A DNA stretch of 9,779 nt from JBBRYK01 sp038237665 (GCA_038237665.1 JBBRYK010000095.1:1-9779), one strand, 5' to 3'. Numbered from the stretch's first letter, positions 1 to 6,914 are shown. Program-made: numbers and translations. Notes: a model not told the origin generated them from the letters alone.

Positions 1-743
1 CGCACGATGATCAGCGAAGGTCGTTCGGCCTCGGCCCGCGCAGCCTCGATCGCCTGCTGCAGAGCGGCGAGGTCGTTGACGTCGGCGACGTGCTGGACGT
101 GCCAGCCATAGGCCTCGAAGCGCTTGCCCTTGTCCTCGGTATCGAACGAGAGCGACGTGGCGCCGTCGATCGTGATCCGGTTGTCGTCGTAGAAGTAGAC
201 GAGCTTCCCGAGGCCGAAGTGCCCCGCGATCGAGGCGGCCTCCGAGGCGACGCCCTCCATCAGATCGCCGTCGGAGCAGATCGCGTACACGTGGTGGTCG
301 ACGATCTCGTGGTGCGGCCGGTTGAACCGGTCGGCGAGAAAGCGCTCGGCCATCCCCATGCCAACGCCGTTGGCGAAGCCCTGGCCGAGCGGCCCGGTGG
401 TCGCCTCGACTCCCGGAGTGAGGAAGTGCTCCGGGTGTCCGGGGGTGATCGACTGCCATTGCCGGAAACGCTTCAGCTCCTCGAGCGAGAGGTTGTAGCC
501 CGTGAGATGGAGGGCCGAGTACTGGAGGATGCAGGCGTGCCCTGCGGAGAGCACGAAGCGGTCGCGGTTCTGCCAGTCCGGGTTCGAGGGGCTGTGTCGC
601 ATCACCTTCGCGTAGAGCAGGTACGCGAGCGGGGCGAGCGCCATCGCCGTACCAGGGTGGGCCTCTTCGGCGCGCTGGACTGCATCCATCGACAGCGTCC
701 GGATCGTGTCGATCGAGAGTTGCTCGATGTCGGTCTTGCTCAT
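1..743 (-). CDS. tkt: Transketolase, N-terminal part (cut by window start)
   Basis: Thiamine-diphosphate enzyme of the non-oxidative pentose-phosphate pathway, moving two-carbon ketol units between sugar phosphates in the cytoplasm. The 247 visible residues read as the N-terminal ThDP-binding domain. Conserved points are His29 in EAHPG, His69 in FVLSAGH, TPGHPE with His103, the GVEATTGPLGQG stretch (about 111-122), and the cofactor/metal motif SDGDLMEG (Asp158) closed by YDDN (Asn188). The usual GDG is SDG here, a variant I believe is common in the family. Full-length transketolases have about 650-670 residues, so most of the gene lies left of base 1. The ATG at 743-741 has a good Shine-Dalgarno (GGAG, 6 nt away) and overlaps the TGA of the upstream sugar kinase (ATGA), so the two are likely cotranscribed and translationally coupled. 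The family call is very secure. Confidence 0.96.
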   Translation of the reverse strand, partial: MSKTDIEQLSIDTIRTLSMDAVQRAEEAHPGTAMALAPLAYLLYAKVMRHSPSNPDWQNRDRFVLSAGHACILQYSALHLTGYNLSLEELKRFRQWQSITPGHPEHFLTPGVEATTGPLGQGFANGVGMGMAERFLADRFNRPHHEIVDHHVYAICSDGDLMEGVASEAASIAGHFGLGKLVYFYDDNRITIDGATSLSFDTEDKGKRFEAYGWHVQHVADVNDLAALQQAIEAARAEAERPSLIIV

Positions 744-2110
744 GTCACGCTCCGGTAGAGGGCCCGTTGACGTTCTCTCGCCGAACGATACGCCTCGAAA
801 CGTTCCTCCCGCGGCTCGAAGAGCCGCCCGATCGGGGCCGGCTCCGGCGTTTCGCCGAGACGCTCGAGCGCGACCATGGCGGCGCCCCTCGCCGAAGCCT
901 CCGCGACCCCCGAGACGGCGATCGGCCGTTCGAGGACGTCGGCCAGGATCTGGGTCCAGGCCGGGTCGAGAAGGAGCGCGGCGCCGGTGCCCACAACCTC
1001 GGTCACCTCGGGCATCAGGTCGGCGATCTCGGCAAAGCGGTAGGCGACCCCCTCGAGGGCCGCCTGCAGCAGATCGGTTGCGGTCGTGTCGAAGCTCAGG
1101 CCGGTCAGGGCGCCGCGGGCCCGCGCGTTCCAGCCCGGGCTGCGCTCACCGCCGAGCAGCGACAAGAAGGTGAGCCCGTGCCCGTCAGGCGGAGCGTCTT
1201 CGAGCTTGGTTGCGGCCGGCAGGCGCAGGGTCTGCGCGAGCCAGGCGTAGAGGTTTCCCCCGTCGGAGAGCGATCCGCCTTCGACGAACCGGTCGGCATC
1301 CAGCCGGTAGAGGAAGAGGCCCGGCCGTGGCGTTGCCGACTCAGCCTCGAAGACTGTCCGGTAGGCGCCCGACGTTCCGATCATCAAAGCGGCGCGGCGG
1401 CGCGTGAGGCAGCCGGCCCCGACGTTCGAGGCCGCACCGTCGCCGAGCGCTGGAAACCAGGGCTCCCCCGCGCCCACCGGCTCGTCGGAGATCGGCGGGA
1501 GGCGACGCGGGTCGAGGCCCAGGACGTCGAGGAGCTCGGCATCCCAGCACCGGTTGCCGACATCCAGGAGGCCGGTCCCGGAGGCCATGGAGACGCTCGT
1601 GGGCCCTTCCCCGACGAGGCGGAGGTAGAGGTAGTCGGAGAAGGAGAGGAACCGGGCAGCCGAGCCGAAGGTCTCGGGGTCGGTCTCGGCGAGCCAGGAA
1701 AGCTTCGCAGGCCAGAAGCTGGGATGCAGAACACAGCCCGTCCGCGCATGGATCGCGTCGGCGTCGAGCTTCCGCGCCAGCCTTTCCGCGGCTGCGGCCG
1801 ACCGGGTGTCTCGCCAGGTGAGGAGCGGGCCGATCGCGTTGCCCGCGGCGTCGACCGGCACGAGGCTGTGCCAGAAACAGGCCGCGCAGACGGCGTCGAT
1901 GCCGCCCCCGGCTTCGCGCAGCGTTTCCTCGAGCGCGGCCCGGGTCGCGTCGACGAGCTGGTCGGCGTCGAACTCGGCGCGTCCGTCGTGGCCGTGGGTC
2001 AGCTCGTATCGGGTCTGCGCCTGGGCGCCTGCGACCGGCTGGCCGCGCTCGTCGTACACGTGCGCGCGAGTCGAGGACGTGCCGACGTCGAGGGCGAGGA
2101 CGCGAGTCAC
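740..2110 (-). CDS. FGGY-family carbohydrate kinase, probable gluconokinase
   Basis: ATP-dependent sugar kinase, most like FGGY gluconokinases, which make 6-phosphogluconate for the pentose-phosphate pathway. From the GTG at 2110 it has 456 residues, close to the family norm. The N-terminal phosphate loop ALDVGTSSTRA begins at residue 6. It is followed by FWHSLVPVD and LLTWRDTRS (substrate region), TGCVLHPSFWPAKL, SMASGTGLLD, GDGAASNVGAGC with the likely catalytic base Asp224, GTSGAYR (second phosphate motif), and the C-terminal ATP-site region around VVGTGAALLLDPAW. The start at 2110 puts the phosphate loop next to the N-terminus, as is normal. An in-frame GTG at 2143 would add 11 residues but would run into the divergent methyltransferase gene. 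The stop overlaps the transketolase ATG by 4 bp, linking it to central carbon metabolism. FGGY membership is certain; the substrate (gluconate rather than xylulose or another sugar) is inferred from motif resemblance and context. Confidence 0.88.
   Translation of the reverse strand: MTRVLALDVGTSSTRAHVYDERGQPVAGAQAQTRYELTHGHDGRAEFDADQLVDATRAALEETLREAGGGIDAVCAACFWHSLVPVDAAGNAIGPLLTWRDTRSAAAAERLARKLDADAIHARTGCVLHPSFWPAKLSWLAETDPETFGSAARFLSFSDYLYLRLVGEGPTSVSMASGTGLLDVGNRCWDAELLDVLGLDPRRLPPISDEPVGAGEPWFPALGDGAASNVGAGCLTRRRAALMIGTSGAYRTVFEAESATPRPGLFLYRLDADRFVEGGSLSDGGNLYAWLAQTLRLPAATKLEDAPPDGHGLTFLSLLGGERSPGWNARARGALTGLSFDTTATDLLQAALEGVAYRFAEIADLMPEVTEVVGTGAALLLDPAWTQILADVLERPIAVSGVAEASARGAAMVALERLGETPEPAPIGRLFEPREERFEAYRSARERQRALYRSVT
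750..754 (-). promoter_or_regulatory. Shine-Dalgarno of transketolase inside kinase 3' end
   Basis: On the minus strand CGGAG lies 6 nt before the transketolase ATG (743) and inside the last codons of the kinase gene. It fixes the transketolase start and fits reinitiation at the ATGA overlap. Confidence 0.7.
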
Positions 2111-2115
2111 TCCTG

Positions 2116-2122
2116 CATAGTG
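2116..2122. promoter_or_regulatory. Candidate bidirectional -10 between kinase and methyltransferase
   Basis: Only 20 bp separate the kinase GTG (2110, minus) from the methyltransferase GTG (2131, plus). The plus strand has CATAGT at 2116-2121, 9 nt before the GTG. The minus strand has CACTAT at 2122-2117, 6 nt before its GTG. Both keep A at position 2 and T at position 6, the key -10 bases, and they share five base pairs. No well-spaced Shine-Dalgarno is seen for either gene; the GGA before the kinase GTG directly abuts it. A short-leader or leaderless bidirectional promoter is plausible but rests on short motifs, and no -35 was identified. Confidence 0.35.
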
Positions 2123-2130
2123 GCGGGCAA

Positions 2131-2787
2131 GTGATCTCCGCACAGATCAAGGCCTTGGTCACGCGGCTGCTGTTCGAGCGCGGCGGCAGAGAGACGTGGC
2201 GCGTCGTCAGCGCATGCGAGCTCCGGCTCGGCGAGCTCGGCCTCGGGTACTTCCCGACTCCCTGGCGTGGCCTCAAGCGGGTGTTCCGACGGATTGCCGT
2301 CTCGAGAGACGATGTCTTTGCGGATTTCGGATCCGGCAAGGGCAGGGTGGTGCTCGAGGCGGCCCGTCACCCCTTCGGCCGGGTGATCGGAGTCGAATCG
2401 TCGCCCTTCTTGCATCAGATCGCCGAGCAAAATCTCGCACGCGTCGGCGGCCGGCTTCGTTGCCGGAACGTCGAGCTCGTGAACGAGGACGCGCGCGAGT
2501 TCTCCGTCACCGACGATCTCACGGTCGCGTTTTTCTTCAACCCGTTCCGCGGCGAGATCTTCGAGCGCGTGGCGGACCACCTGGCCGAGTCGCTCAGGCG
2601 ACGCCCGCGTGTTCTGCGGATTGTCTACGTCAATCCGCAGGAAGAGGCCGCCCTGCTGGCCCGCGGAGCTCGCCGCGTCGAGTGGCTCTGGGGGGATGGA
2701 TCGGATCTTTCCCACTCGATTGCGTTGTACGAGCTAGCGGAATGCCCCGATGAGCGCACCGCCGCCGACAACCAGAGCCGCACCTAG
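2131..2787 (+). CDS. Class I SAM-dependent methyltransferase, substrate unknown
   Basis: A 218-residue soluble protein with a Rossmann methyltransferase core. Motif I is VFADFGSGKGRVVLEAA (about 62-78), a glycine-rich SAM loop. The next strand ends in VIGVESSPF, whose acidic Glu should hold the ribose hydroxyls. After the helix carrying QIAEQNL comes VELVNEDAREF (adenine-side acidic residue) and then FFFNPFRGEIFERV, in the place of motif IV, where NPF resembles NPPF-like catalytic loops. There is no signal peptide or membrane segment. The first 50 residues form an extra helical part often seen in small uncharacterised methyltransferases. I cannot assign the substrate. The GTG start at 2131 has no clear Shine-Dalgarno and lies 20 bp from the divergent kinase start. 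The last 54 bp overlap the 3' end of the convergent EamA gene. Confidence 0.82.
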   Translation: MISAQIKALVTRLLFERGGRETWRVVSACELRLGELGLGYFPTPWRGLKRVFRRIAVSRDDVFADFGSGKGRVVLEAARHPFGRVIGVESSPFLHQIAEQNLARVGGRLRCRNVELVNEDAREFSVTDDLTVAFFFNPFRGEIFERVADHLAESLRRRPRVLRIVYVNPQEEAALLARGARRVEWLWGDGSDLSHSIALYELAECPDERTAADNQSRT

Positions 2788-3597
2788 GAACAGCCGCGGC
2801 CCGACCAGCTCGGAGCGGCGCAGGATCAGGGCCGAGAGAACGACGCCCCAGAGCGACTCGGTCGCGACCAGCGGCGCCACGACCGTCACCTTGCTGCGGT
2901 GGTAGGCCTCGAAGAGGCACACGTAGGAGATCCCGAAGCAGAGCCCGGCAGGCAGGAATCGCAGCCACACGGCCGCCGCCGGCTTCGCTCGCGCGCGCGC
3001 GAACCAGATTCCGGCGATCGCCGTTCCCGTCAACAGCGTGGCGGCCGCGGCGACACCGGGCGCAGCGGCGCCCGTGAAGCCCAGCAGATGGCGAACGACG
3101 TTGTCACGAGTCGCGAAGAAGACGGTCGCGAGCAACGCGAGCGCAAGACCGGTCAGCCGTACGTGCTCGGGGCGGTCGCGCTCGCTGACCAGCGCGATCC
3201 CACCCGCGACGATCAGCAAAGCGCCGAAGAGGAGCGGCGCGCGGAGCGGCTCGTCCAGCGCGATCAGGGCGATCGCCACCGCCACCAGGGGCGCCGTTCC
3301 GACGGCCACCGAGGTCCGCGACGCACCGGCCTCGCGTACCGCGAGCGTGAAGAGCAGCTGCGAGCCGCCCGGGGCGAGGATCCCGGCGAGCAGGAAGGGC
3401 CACGCATGCGAGACGCCGAGCCGGTCCGAGCGGGCAGCTTCGATGAGGACGGCAACGAGCGCTACACCCAGGGCCGGGGCGATCGTTCCGAGCACTGCGG
3501 TCGAGGCGTCCGGTGCCGCTCGTAGCCCGATCCGGAGCGCCACGGTCATCGCCCCGAACGAGAACGCCGAAACGCACGCCAAAAGGACTGCGGTCAC
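2734..3597 (-). CDS. EamA/DMT-superfamily membrane transporter
   Basis: A 287-residue very hydrophobic protein with about ten predicted membrane helices in two repeated halves, each an EamA domain (roughly residues 1-137 and 147-285). The family (RhaT/YdcZ-like drug/metabolite transporters) moves small metabolites such as amino acids, nucleobases or sugars across the inner membrane, but sequence rarely reveals the substrate. Typical points are the short polar loop with ALDEPL at the end of the first half and VAPLVATESLWGVVLSALILRRSE in the second half, matching the conserved late-helix region of DMT proteins. The GTG start at 3597 is preceded by AAGGG about 7 nt upstream; the nearby ATG at 3599 is out of frame and hits TGA at once. 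Its start lies 18 bp from the divergent ABC-F gene and its 3' end overlaps the convergent methyltransferase by 54 bp. Family secure, cargo unknown. Confidence 0.88.
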   Translation of the reverse strand: MTAVLLACVSAFSFGAMTVALRIGLRAAPDASTAVLGTIAPALGVALVAVLIEAARSDRLGVSHAWPFLLAGILAPGGSQLLFTLAVREAGASRTSVAVGTAPLVAVAIALIALDEPLRAPLLFGALLIVAGGIALVSERDRPEHVRLTGLALALLATVFFATRDNVVRHLLGFTGAAAPGVAAAATLLTGTAIAGIWFARARAKPAAAVWLRFLPAGLCFGISYVCLFEAYHRSKVTVVAPLVATESLWGVVLSALILRRSELVGPRLFLGAALVVGGGALIGAFR

Positions 3598-3602
3598 ATC
3601 CG

Positions 3603-3608
3603 TACCCT
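3603..3608 (+). promoter_or_regulatory. Candidate leaderless -10 of the ABC-F gene
   Basis: TACCCT matches the TANNNT -10 consensus and ends 7 nt before the ATG at 3616, the spacing that would start the transcript at or next to the A of the ATG. No Shine-Dalgarno precedes this ATG, which fits leaderless translation, common in actinobacteria. The opposite strand shows only a weak counterpart (AAGGGT, 6 nt before the EamA GTG) that doubles as a possible ribosome site. Confidence 0.45.
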
Positions 3609-3615
3609 TACCTGC

Positions 3616-5502
3616 ATGGCTGTGCTGATCGCCAACAACCTGCGCAAGGAGCTCTCGGGCACCCCGCTTTTCGACGGCGTCTCGTTCAAGGTCGAACGCC
3701 GCGACCGGCTCTCACTCTCCGGCCCGAACGGGGCGGGCAAGACGACGCTGCTCCGAATCCTGTCCGGGGAGACCGAGCTGCACGGGGGCGAGCTCGCCTT
3801 CGCGAAAGGGACTCGCGTCGCGCTGCACGACCAGAGACCTCCTCTCGAGCGCGGCCTGACGCTGCGCGAGTACGCCCTTGCCGGCGCGGCGGATCTCGTC
3901 GCGGCGGAGGAGGACCTGCGCCGGCTCGAGGGCGCGATGGCAGCGGGGGATCACGGCCCGTCGACGCTCAGGCGCTACAGCGAGGCCCAGGCTCGGCTCG
4001 AGCATGCGGGCGGCTACGCCTGGCGGGACCGCGCCGCAGCCGTCCTGCGAGGCCTCGGATTCCACGACGGCGACCTCGATCGGGCGCTCGACACGTTCTC
4101 GGGCGGCGAGCTCACACGGGCTTCGCTCGCCCGCGTGCTCTCCGGCGACCCGGATCTGCTCCTCCTCGACGAGCCGACGAACCACCTCGACGTCCAGAGC
4201 CTCGAATGGCTGGAGGAAACGCTGAGCGAGCTCGACGCGGCGGTGATTCTGGTCGCGCACGACCGCTGGTTCCTCGAGGCGACGACGACCGCGGTGCTGG
4301 AGCTCGAAGCAGGCCGCTCGACCTACTTCGCCGGCCCGTGGCACGAGTGGCGGCGCGAGAAGGCCGAGCGGCTCGTCTCGGCCGGGAAGACCGCGGAGCG
4401 CTACGCCGTGGACATCGCCCGGCTCGAGCGGTTCGTCGAGCGGTTCCGGGCCAAGAAGAACAAGGCCAGGCAGGCGCAGGCCAAGCTGACGCAGATCGGC
4501 CGGCTGAAGGGCGAGCGCAGCAAGGTCACCGATGAGATCGCGCTCCTCACCCGGCGCACCCGCTCCCTCGGGTTCGACTTCCTGAAGCCGCCGCGAAGCG
4601 GTCGCACGGTGGTCGAGGCCGGGGGCCTGGAGATCGCCGCGGGCGACAAACCCCTGCTGAGCCAGGTGTCGTTCGCGATCGAGCGCGGCGAGCACGTCGG
4701 CCTCGTCGGGCCGAACGGCTCCGGCAAGACGACGCTGCTGGAGACGCTGCTGGCGAACCGCGAGCCCGTGTCGGGACGCGTGCACCTCGGCCACGGCGTC
4801 ATCCCCGCCTACTTCTCGCAGCAGGAGGTGGAGCTGGACGTCCGCCAGACGGTGCTCCAGGCGACCCAGGCGGCCACCAATCTGCCGCGCCCGCAGGCGC
4901 AGTCGCTCCTCGGCCGCTTTCTGTTCTCGGGCTGGACGGAGCACGAGAAGTCGATCGCCGTGCTCTCGGGCGGCGAACGTCGCCGCCTCGCCCTCGCGCT
5001 CGTCGTCGCCTCGGGCGCGAACTTCCTCGTGCTCGACGAGCCGACGAACCATCTCGACCTGGAGAGCCGCGAGGCCCTCGAGGCCGCGCTGGAGGCCTTC
5101 CCGGGAACCCTGCTTCTCGTCTCGCACGACCGGGCGCTCCTCGACGCCGTCGCGAAGCGAACGCTCGCGATCGAGGACGGCGCGCTCCGCTCGTTCGACG
5201 GCGGCTGGGCCGACTACATCAAGCGCCGCGACGAAAAGGTGCCTGGCACCATGCCTGGCACCGTGCCTGGCACCGTGTCAGAGACGAAGCGCCGGAAGCC
5301 GGCGCCGCCGAAGCCGAAAGCTCCCACGGCGCTCGACGTTCTCGAGAGCGACATCGAACGGCAGGAAACGATCGTCGCCGAGCTCGAGGCCGCGCTGGCC
5401 GACGACTGGACGGACCTCGGGAAGCTCACCGCGCACCGGCAGGCGCGCGACGAGCTTCACCGACTTCTCTCCCGCTGGGAAGCGCTCTTCGAGAAGGCCT
5501 GA
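3616..5502 (+). CDS. ABC-F family ATPase (ribosome-associated type)
   Basis: A 628-residue cytoplasmic protein with two ABC ATPase domains and no membrane helices, as in ABC-F proteins (EttA, Uup, antibiotic-resistance ARE factors) that act at the ribosomal E site. Domain 1: Walker A GPNGAGKT 36-43, signature FSGGE 161-165, Walker B with DEPTNHLD 185-192 (catalytic Glu186), switch His215. A charged helical linker at about 235-335 includes RFRAKKNKARQAQAKL, the P-site interaction segment that reaches toward tRNA. Domain 2: Walker A GPNGSGKT 365-372, LSGGE 450-454, DEPTNHLD 474-481 (Glu475), His504. A variable linker at about 540-570 contains a VPGT/MPGT/VPGT repeat, then a C-terminal coiled coil (about 570-628) like the Uup CTD. 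All catalytic residues are present, so it should be active. Whether it is housekeeping or protects against ribosome-targeting antibiotics cannot be told from sequence. Its stop is 3 bp from the stop of the convergent gene. Confidence 0.93.
   Translation: MAVLIANNLRKELSGTPLFDGVSFKVERRDRLSLSGPNGAGKTTLLRILSGETELHGGELAFAKGTRVALHDQRPPLERGLTLREYALAGAADLVAAEEDLRRLEGAMAAGDHGPSTLRRYSEAQARLEHAGGYAWRDRAAAVLRGLGFHDGDLDRALDTFSGGELTRASLARVLSGDPDLLLLDEPTNHLDVQSLEWLEETLSELDAAVILVAHDRWFLEATTTAVLELEAGRSTYFAGPWHEWRREKAERLVSAGKTAERYAVDIARLERFVERFRAKKNKARQAQAKLTQIGRLKGERSKVTDEIALLTRRTRSLGFDFLKPPRSGRTVVEAGGLEIAAGDKPLLSQVSFAIERGEHVGLVGPNGSGKTTLLETLLANREPVSGRVHLGHGVIPAYFSQQEVELDVRQTVLQATQAATNLPRPQAQSLLGRFLFSGWTEHEKSIAVLSGGERRRLALALVVASGANFLVLDEPTNHLDLESREALEAALEAFPGTLLLVSHDRALLDAVAKRTLAIEDGALRSFDGGWADYIKRRDEKVPGTMPGTVPGTVSETKRRKPAPPKPKAPTALDVLESDIERQETIVAELEAALADDWTDLGKLTAHRQARDELHRLLSRWEALFEKA
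5238..5274 (+). repeat. Three tandem 12-bp palindromic units inside the ABC-F gene
   Basis: Three head-to-tail units, RTGCCTGGCACC (5239-5250, 5251-5262, 5263-5274), differ only at the first base (G, A, G). The first, with the preceding G, forms the perfect palindrome GGTGCC-T-GGCACC (5238-5250). A diverged partial copy, GTGTCAGA, follows at 5275-5282. Twelve bp is four codons, so the array reads VPGT-MPGT-VPGT (residues 542-553) and gaining or losing a unit keeps the frame. It lies in the linker between the second ATPase domain and the C-terminal coiled coil, where length change is likely tolerated. Confidence 0.85.
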
Positions 5503-5505
5503 CGT

Positions 5506-5781
5506 CTAGCCGATGATCACGTTGTGGATCTCGACGACGGCCGGCTCACCCACGTTGACCCCAGCCTCCTGGAGGATCGGCATGAGGGTCTGCCCGAAGC
5601 GCTCGAACGACTCTTTCGAGTCCCAGACGTCGAAGACCGAGAGCCCCTTCTCCTCGCCGAAGGCGACGTGATACTTGCGACCCGGAGGGGAGCCGGCTCC
5701 GGCGGCCTCCAGCCGGGCGGTCACGTCGTCGTACTTTTCGGCGGTCATACCCTCAGGGCTGAAGTAGTAGCCAACTGACAA
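5506..5781 (-). CDS. Small dimeric alpha/beta-barrel protein (ABM-like)
   Basis: A 91-residue soluble protein resembling small ferredoxin-like alpha/beta-barrel proteins related to the antibiotic biosynthesis monooxygenase (ABM) group. A strand near the N-terminus (VGYYFSPEGMT) is followed by a helix (TAEKYDDVTARLEAAG), a strand pair around KYHVAFGEEKGLSVFDVWDS, a helix with SFERFGQTLMPILQEAG, and a final strand VVEIHNVIIG. The pattern HVAF-GLSVFDVWDS-FERFG-PIL recurs in uncharacterised proteins of this fold, which act as homodimers. I see no cofactor motif, so enzymatic activity is not established. The start is TTG at 5781, chosen because a strong Shine-Dalgarno (AAGGAG, 6 nt spacing) precedes it; the next in-frame ATG is 11 codons in and would lose the first strand. 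It diverges from the M20 peptidase with a 26-bp gap and converges on the ABC-F gene with a 3-bp gap. Confidence 0.78.
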   Translation of the reverse strand: MSVGYYFSPEGMTAEKYDDVTARLEAAGAGSPPGRKYHVAFGEEKGLSVFDVWDSKESFERFGQTLMPILQEAGVNVGEPAVVEIHNVIIG

Positions 5782-5787
5782 GTGAGA

Positions 5788-5804
5788 CTCCTTCCTGGAG
5801 AGGA
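5788..5804. promoter_or_regulatory. Back-to-back Shine-Dalgarno sequences of two divergent genes
   Basis: The minus-strand AGGAAGGAG (5796-5788) lies 6 nt before the TTG at 5781 and decides that start. The plus-strand GGAGAGGA (5797-5804) abuts it directly and serves the GTG at 5808 (GGAG with 7 nt spacing). Together they fill most of the 26-bp gap, so the promoters of both genes must lie within, or upstream through, the opposite coding region. Confidence 0.75.
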
Positions 5805-5807
5805 ACT

Positions 5808-6884
5808 GTGACGGACGACGAGATCATCTCGCTTTTGCGCGACCTGGTCGAGACCGAGTCGCCGACCGGCGGCCCGGGAGTTCGAACGGTGGCGGAGCGG
5901 ATGGCCCGCGAGCTCGATTCGCTGGGCGCCCAGATTCGGTTCGAGGGAGACCACGTGCGAGCCGAGCTGCCGGGGAACGGGGCACCGCTGCTGCTCCTCG
6001 GCCATACGGACACGGTCTGGGAGGAGGGCACGCTGAAGCAGATGCCGTTCCAGATCGACGATGAGATCGCGCGCGGGCCGGGTGTCTACGACATGAAGGG
6101 CGGGCTCGCGATTCTCGTCGCCGCGCTGCATCGCGCCGGCCCCGAGCGGAGGGCGATGCGTGTCTTCCTCACGGCCGACGAGGAACAGGGGTCACGCACG
6201 GGCAAGCCCCTGCTCGAGGAAGCCGCCCAGGGCGTCGCCGCCGCGTTCGTGCTCGAGCCCGCGCTCCCGAGCGGCGGGCTGAAGACCGCCCGCAAAGGGC
6301 TCGGCCGTTTCGAGCTCGAGATCCGCGGCCGCGCGGCCCATTCGGGCACGAACTCGCGCGAGGGGGCAAGCGCGATCGAAGAGCTCGCTCGTCAGGTGAT
6401 CTCCCTGCACGCGCTCAACGACGAGGGGCGGGGAATCTCCGTCAATGTGGGCGTGATCGAGGGCGGCACCTGGGCGAATGTGGTCGCGGCGGAGGCGCGG
6501 GCCGAGATCGACGTCCGGATCACTCAAGCCGCCGACGTCCCGCGCGTGGAGCTCGCCCTCTCCGCTCTGCAGCCCTCGGTGGCGGGCACCAGCCTCGAGT
6601 GGAGCGGAGGCTGGACCCGACCGCCGCTGGAGCGCTCCGAAGGCGCGGCCCGTCTCTTCGCGAAGGCGCGCGAGCACGGACTGACTCTCGGGCTCGAGCT
6701 CGGTGAAGGCTCCTCTGGCGGAGGCTCGGACGGCAATCTCGTCGGCGCCCTCGGCGTGCCGGTCCTCGACGGCCTGGGTGCGGTCGGCGGCGGCGCGCAC
6801 GCCCTGGACGAGCACGTCATCCTCGCTTCCCTCGGCCAGAGGGCCGATCTGCTGGCACGCCTGCTCCGCGATCCCGGCGTTTGA
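5808..6884 (+). CDS. M20-family zinc carboxypeptidase (glutamate carboxypeptidase-like)
   Basis: A 358-residue metallopeptidase of family M20, closest in pattern to carboxypeptidase G2-type enzymes, which release C-terminal glutamate from peptides or folate analogues; related members cleave other N-acyl amino acids. All catalytic positions are visible: zinc ligand His66 with Asp68 in GHTDTV, bridging Asp95 in GVYDMKGG, catalytic Glu125 and zinc ligand Glu126 in TADEEQGS, zinc ligand Glu150 in LEPALP, and the last ligand His331 in GGGAHALDEHV. The dimerisation domain is inserted between about residues 160 and 280, starting near KGLGRFELEIRGRAAHSG, with the family's conserved His in AHSG. No signal peptide is seen, so a cytoplasmic location is likely, unlike secreted CPG2. 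The GTG at 5808 is supported by GGAG upstream. The active site is complete; the true substrate is unknown. Confidence 0.9.
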   Translation: MTDDEIISLLRDLVETESPTGGPGVRTVAERMARELDSLGAQIRFEGDHVRAELPGNGAPLLLLGHTDTVWEEGTLKQMPFQIDDEIARGPGVYDMKGGLAILVAALHRAGPERRAMRVFLTADEEQGSRTGKPLLEEAAQGVAAAFVLEPALPSGGLKTARKGLGRFELEIRGRAAHSGTNSREGASAIEELARQVISLHALNDEGRGISVNVGVIEGGTWANVVAAEARAEIDVRITQAADVPRVELALSALQPSVAGTSLEWSGGWTRPPLERSEGAARLFAKAREHGLTLGLELGEGSSGGGSDGNLVGALGVPVLDGLGAVGGGAHALDEHVILASLGQRADLLARLLRDPGV

Positions 6885-6895
6885 GCCATTGCGAG

Positions 6896-6914
6896 CCGGA
6901 AACCTAGTTTCCGG
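6896..6914. repeat. Perfect 8-bp inverted repeat after the peptidase gene
   Basis: CCGGAAAC (6896-6903), loop CTA, GTTTCCGG (6907-6914). It lies 12 bp past the M20 stop. Its right arm is also the left arm of the next hairpin, so the two structures exclude each other. There is no T-run after the stem, so it is not a classic intrinsic terminator. Confidence 0.7.

Noticed and set aside
90..758. 222-residue plus-strand open frame at the left end
   Set aside because: It is antisense to the transketolase N-terminal domain, which carries clear conserved motifs.
767..2134. 455-residue plus-strand open frame opposite the sugar kinase
   Set aside because: It mirrors the kinase gene; the translation is rich in Arg, Gly, Pro and Glu with no domain motif, as expected from antisense reading of GC-rich coding DNA.
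2107..2715. 202-residue minus-strand open frame covering the methyltransferase region
   Set aside because: The plus strand shows a proper SAM-binding motif series; the minus frame shows none.
3712..5127. 471-residue minus-strand open frame opposite the ABC-F gene
   Set aside because: It is antisense to well-conserved Walker and signature motifs and has a low-complexity composition with no recognisable domain.
5238..5274. CRISPR-like array
   Set aside because: The units are directly adjacent with no spacers, only 12 bp long, and in frame within a coding gene.
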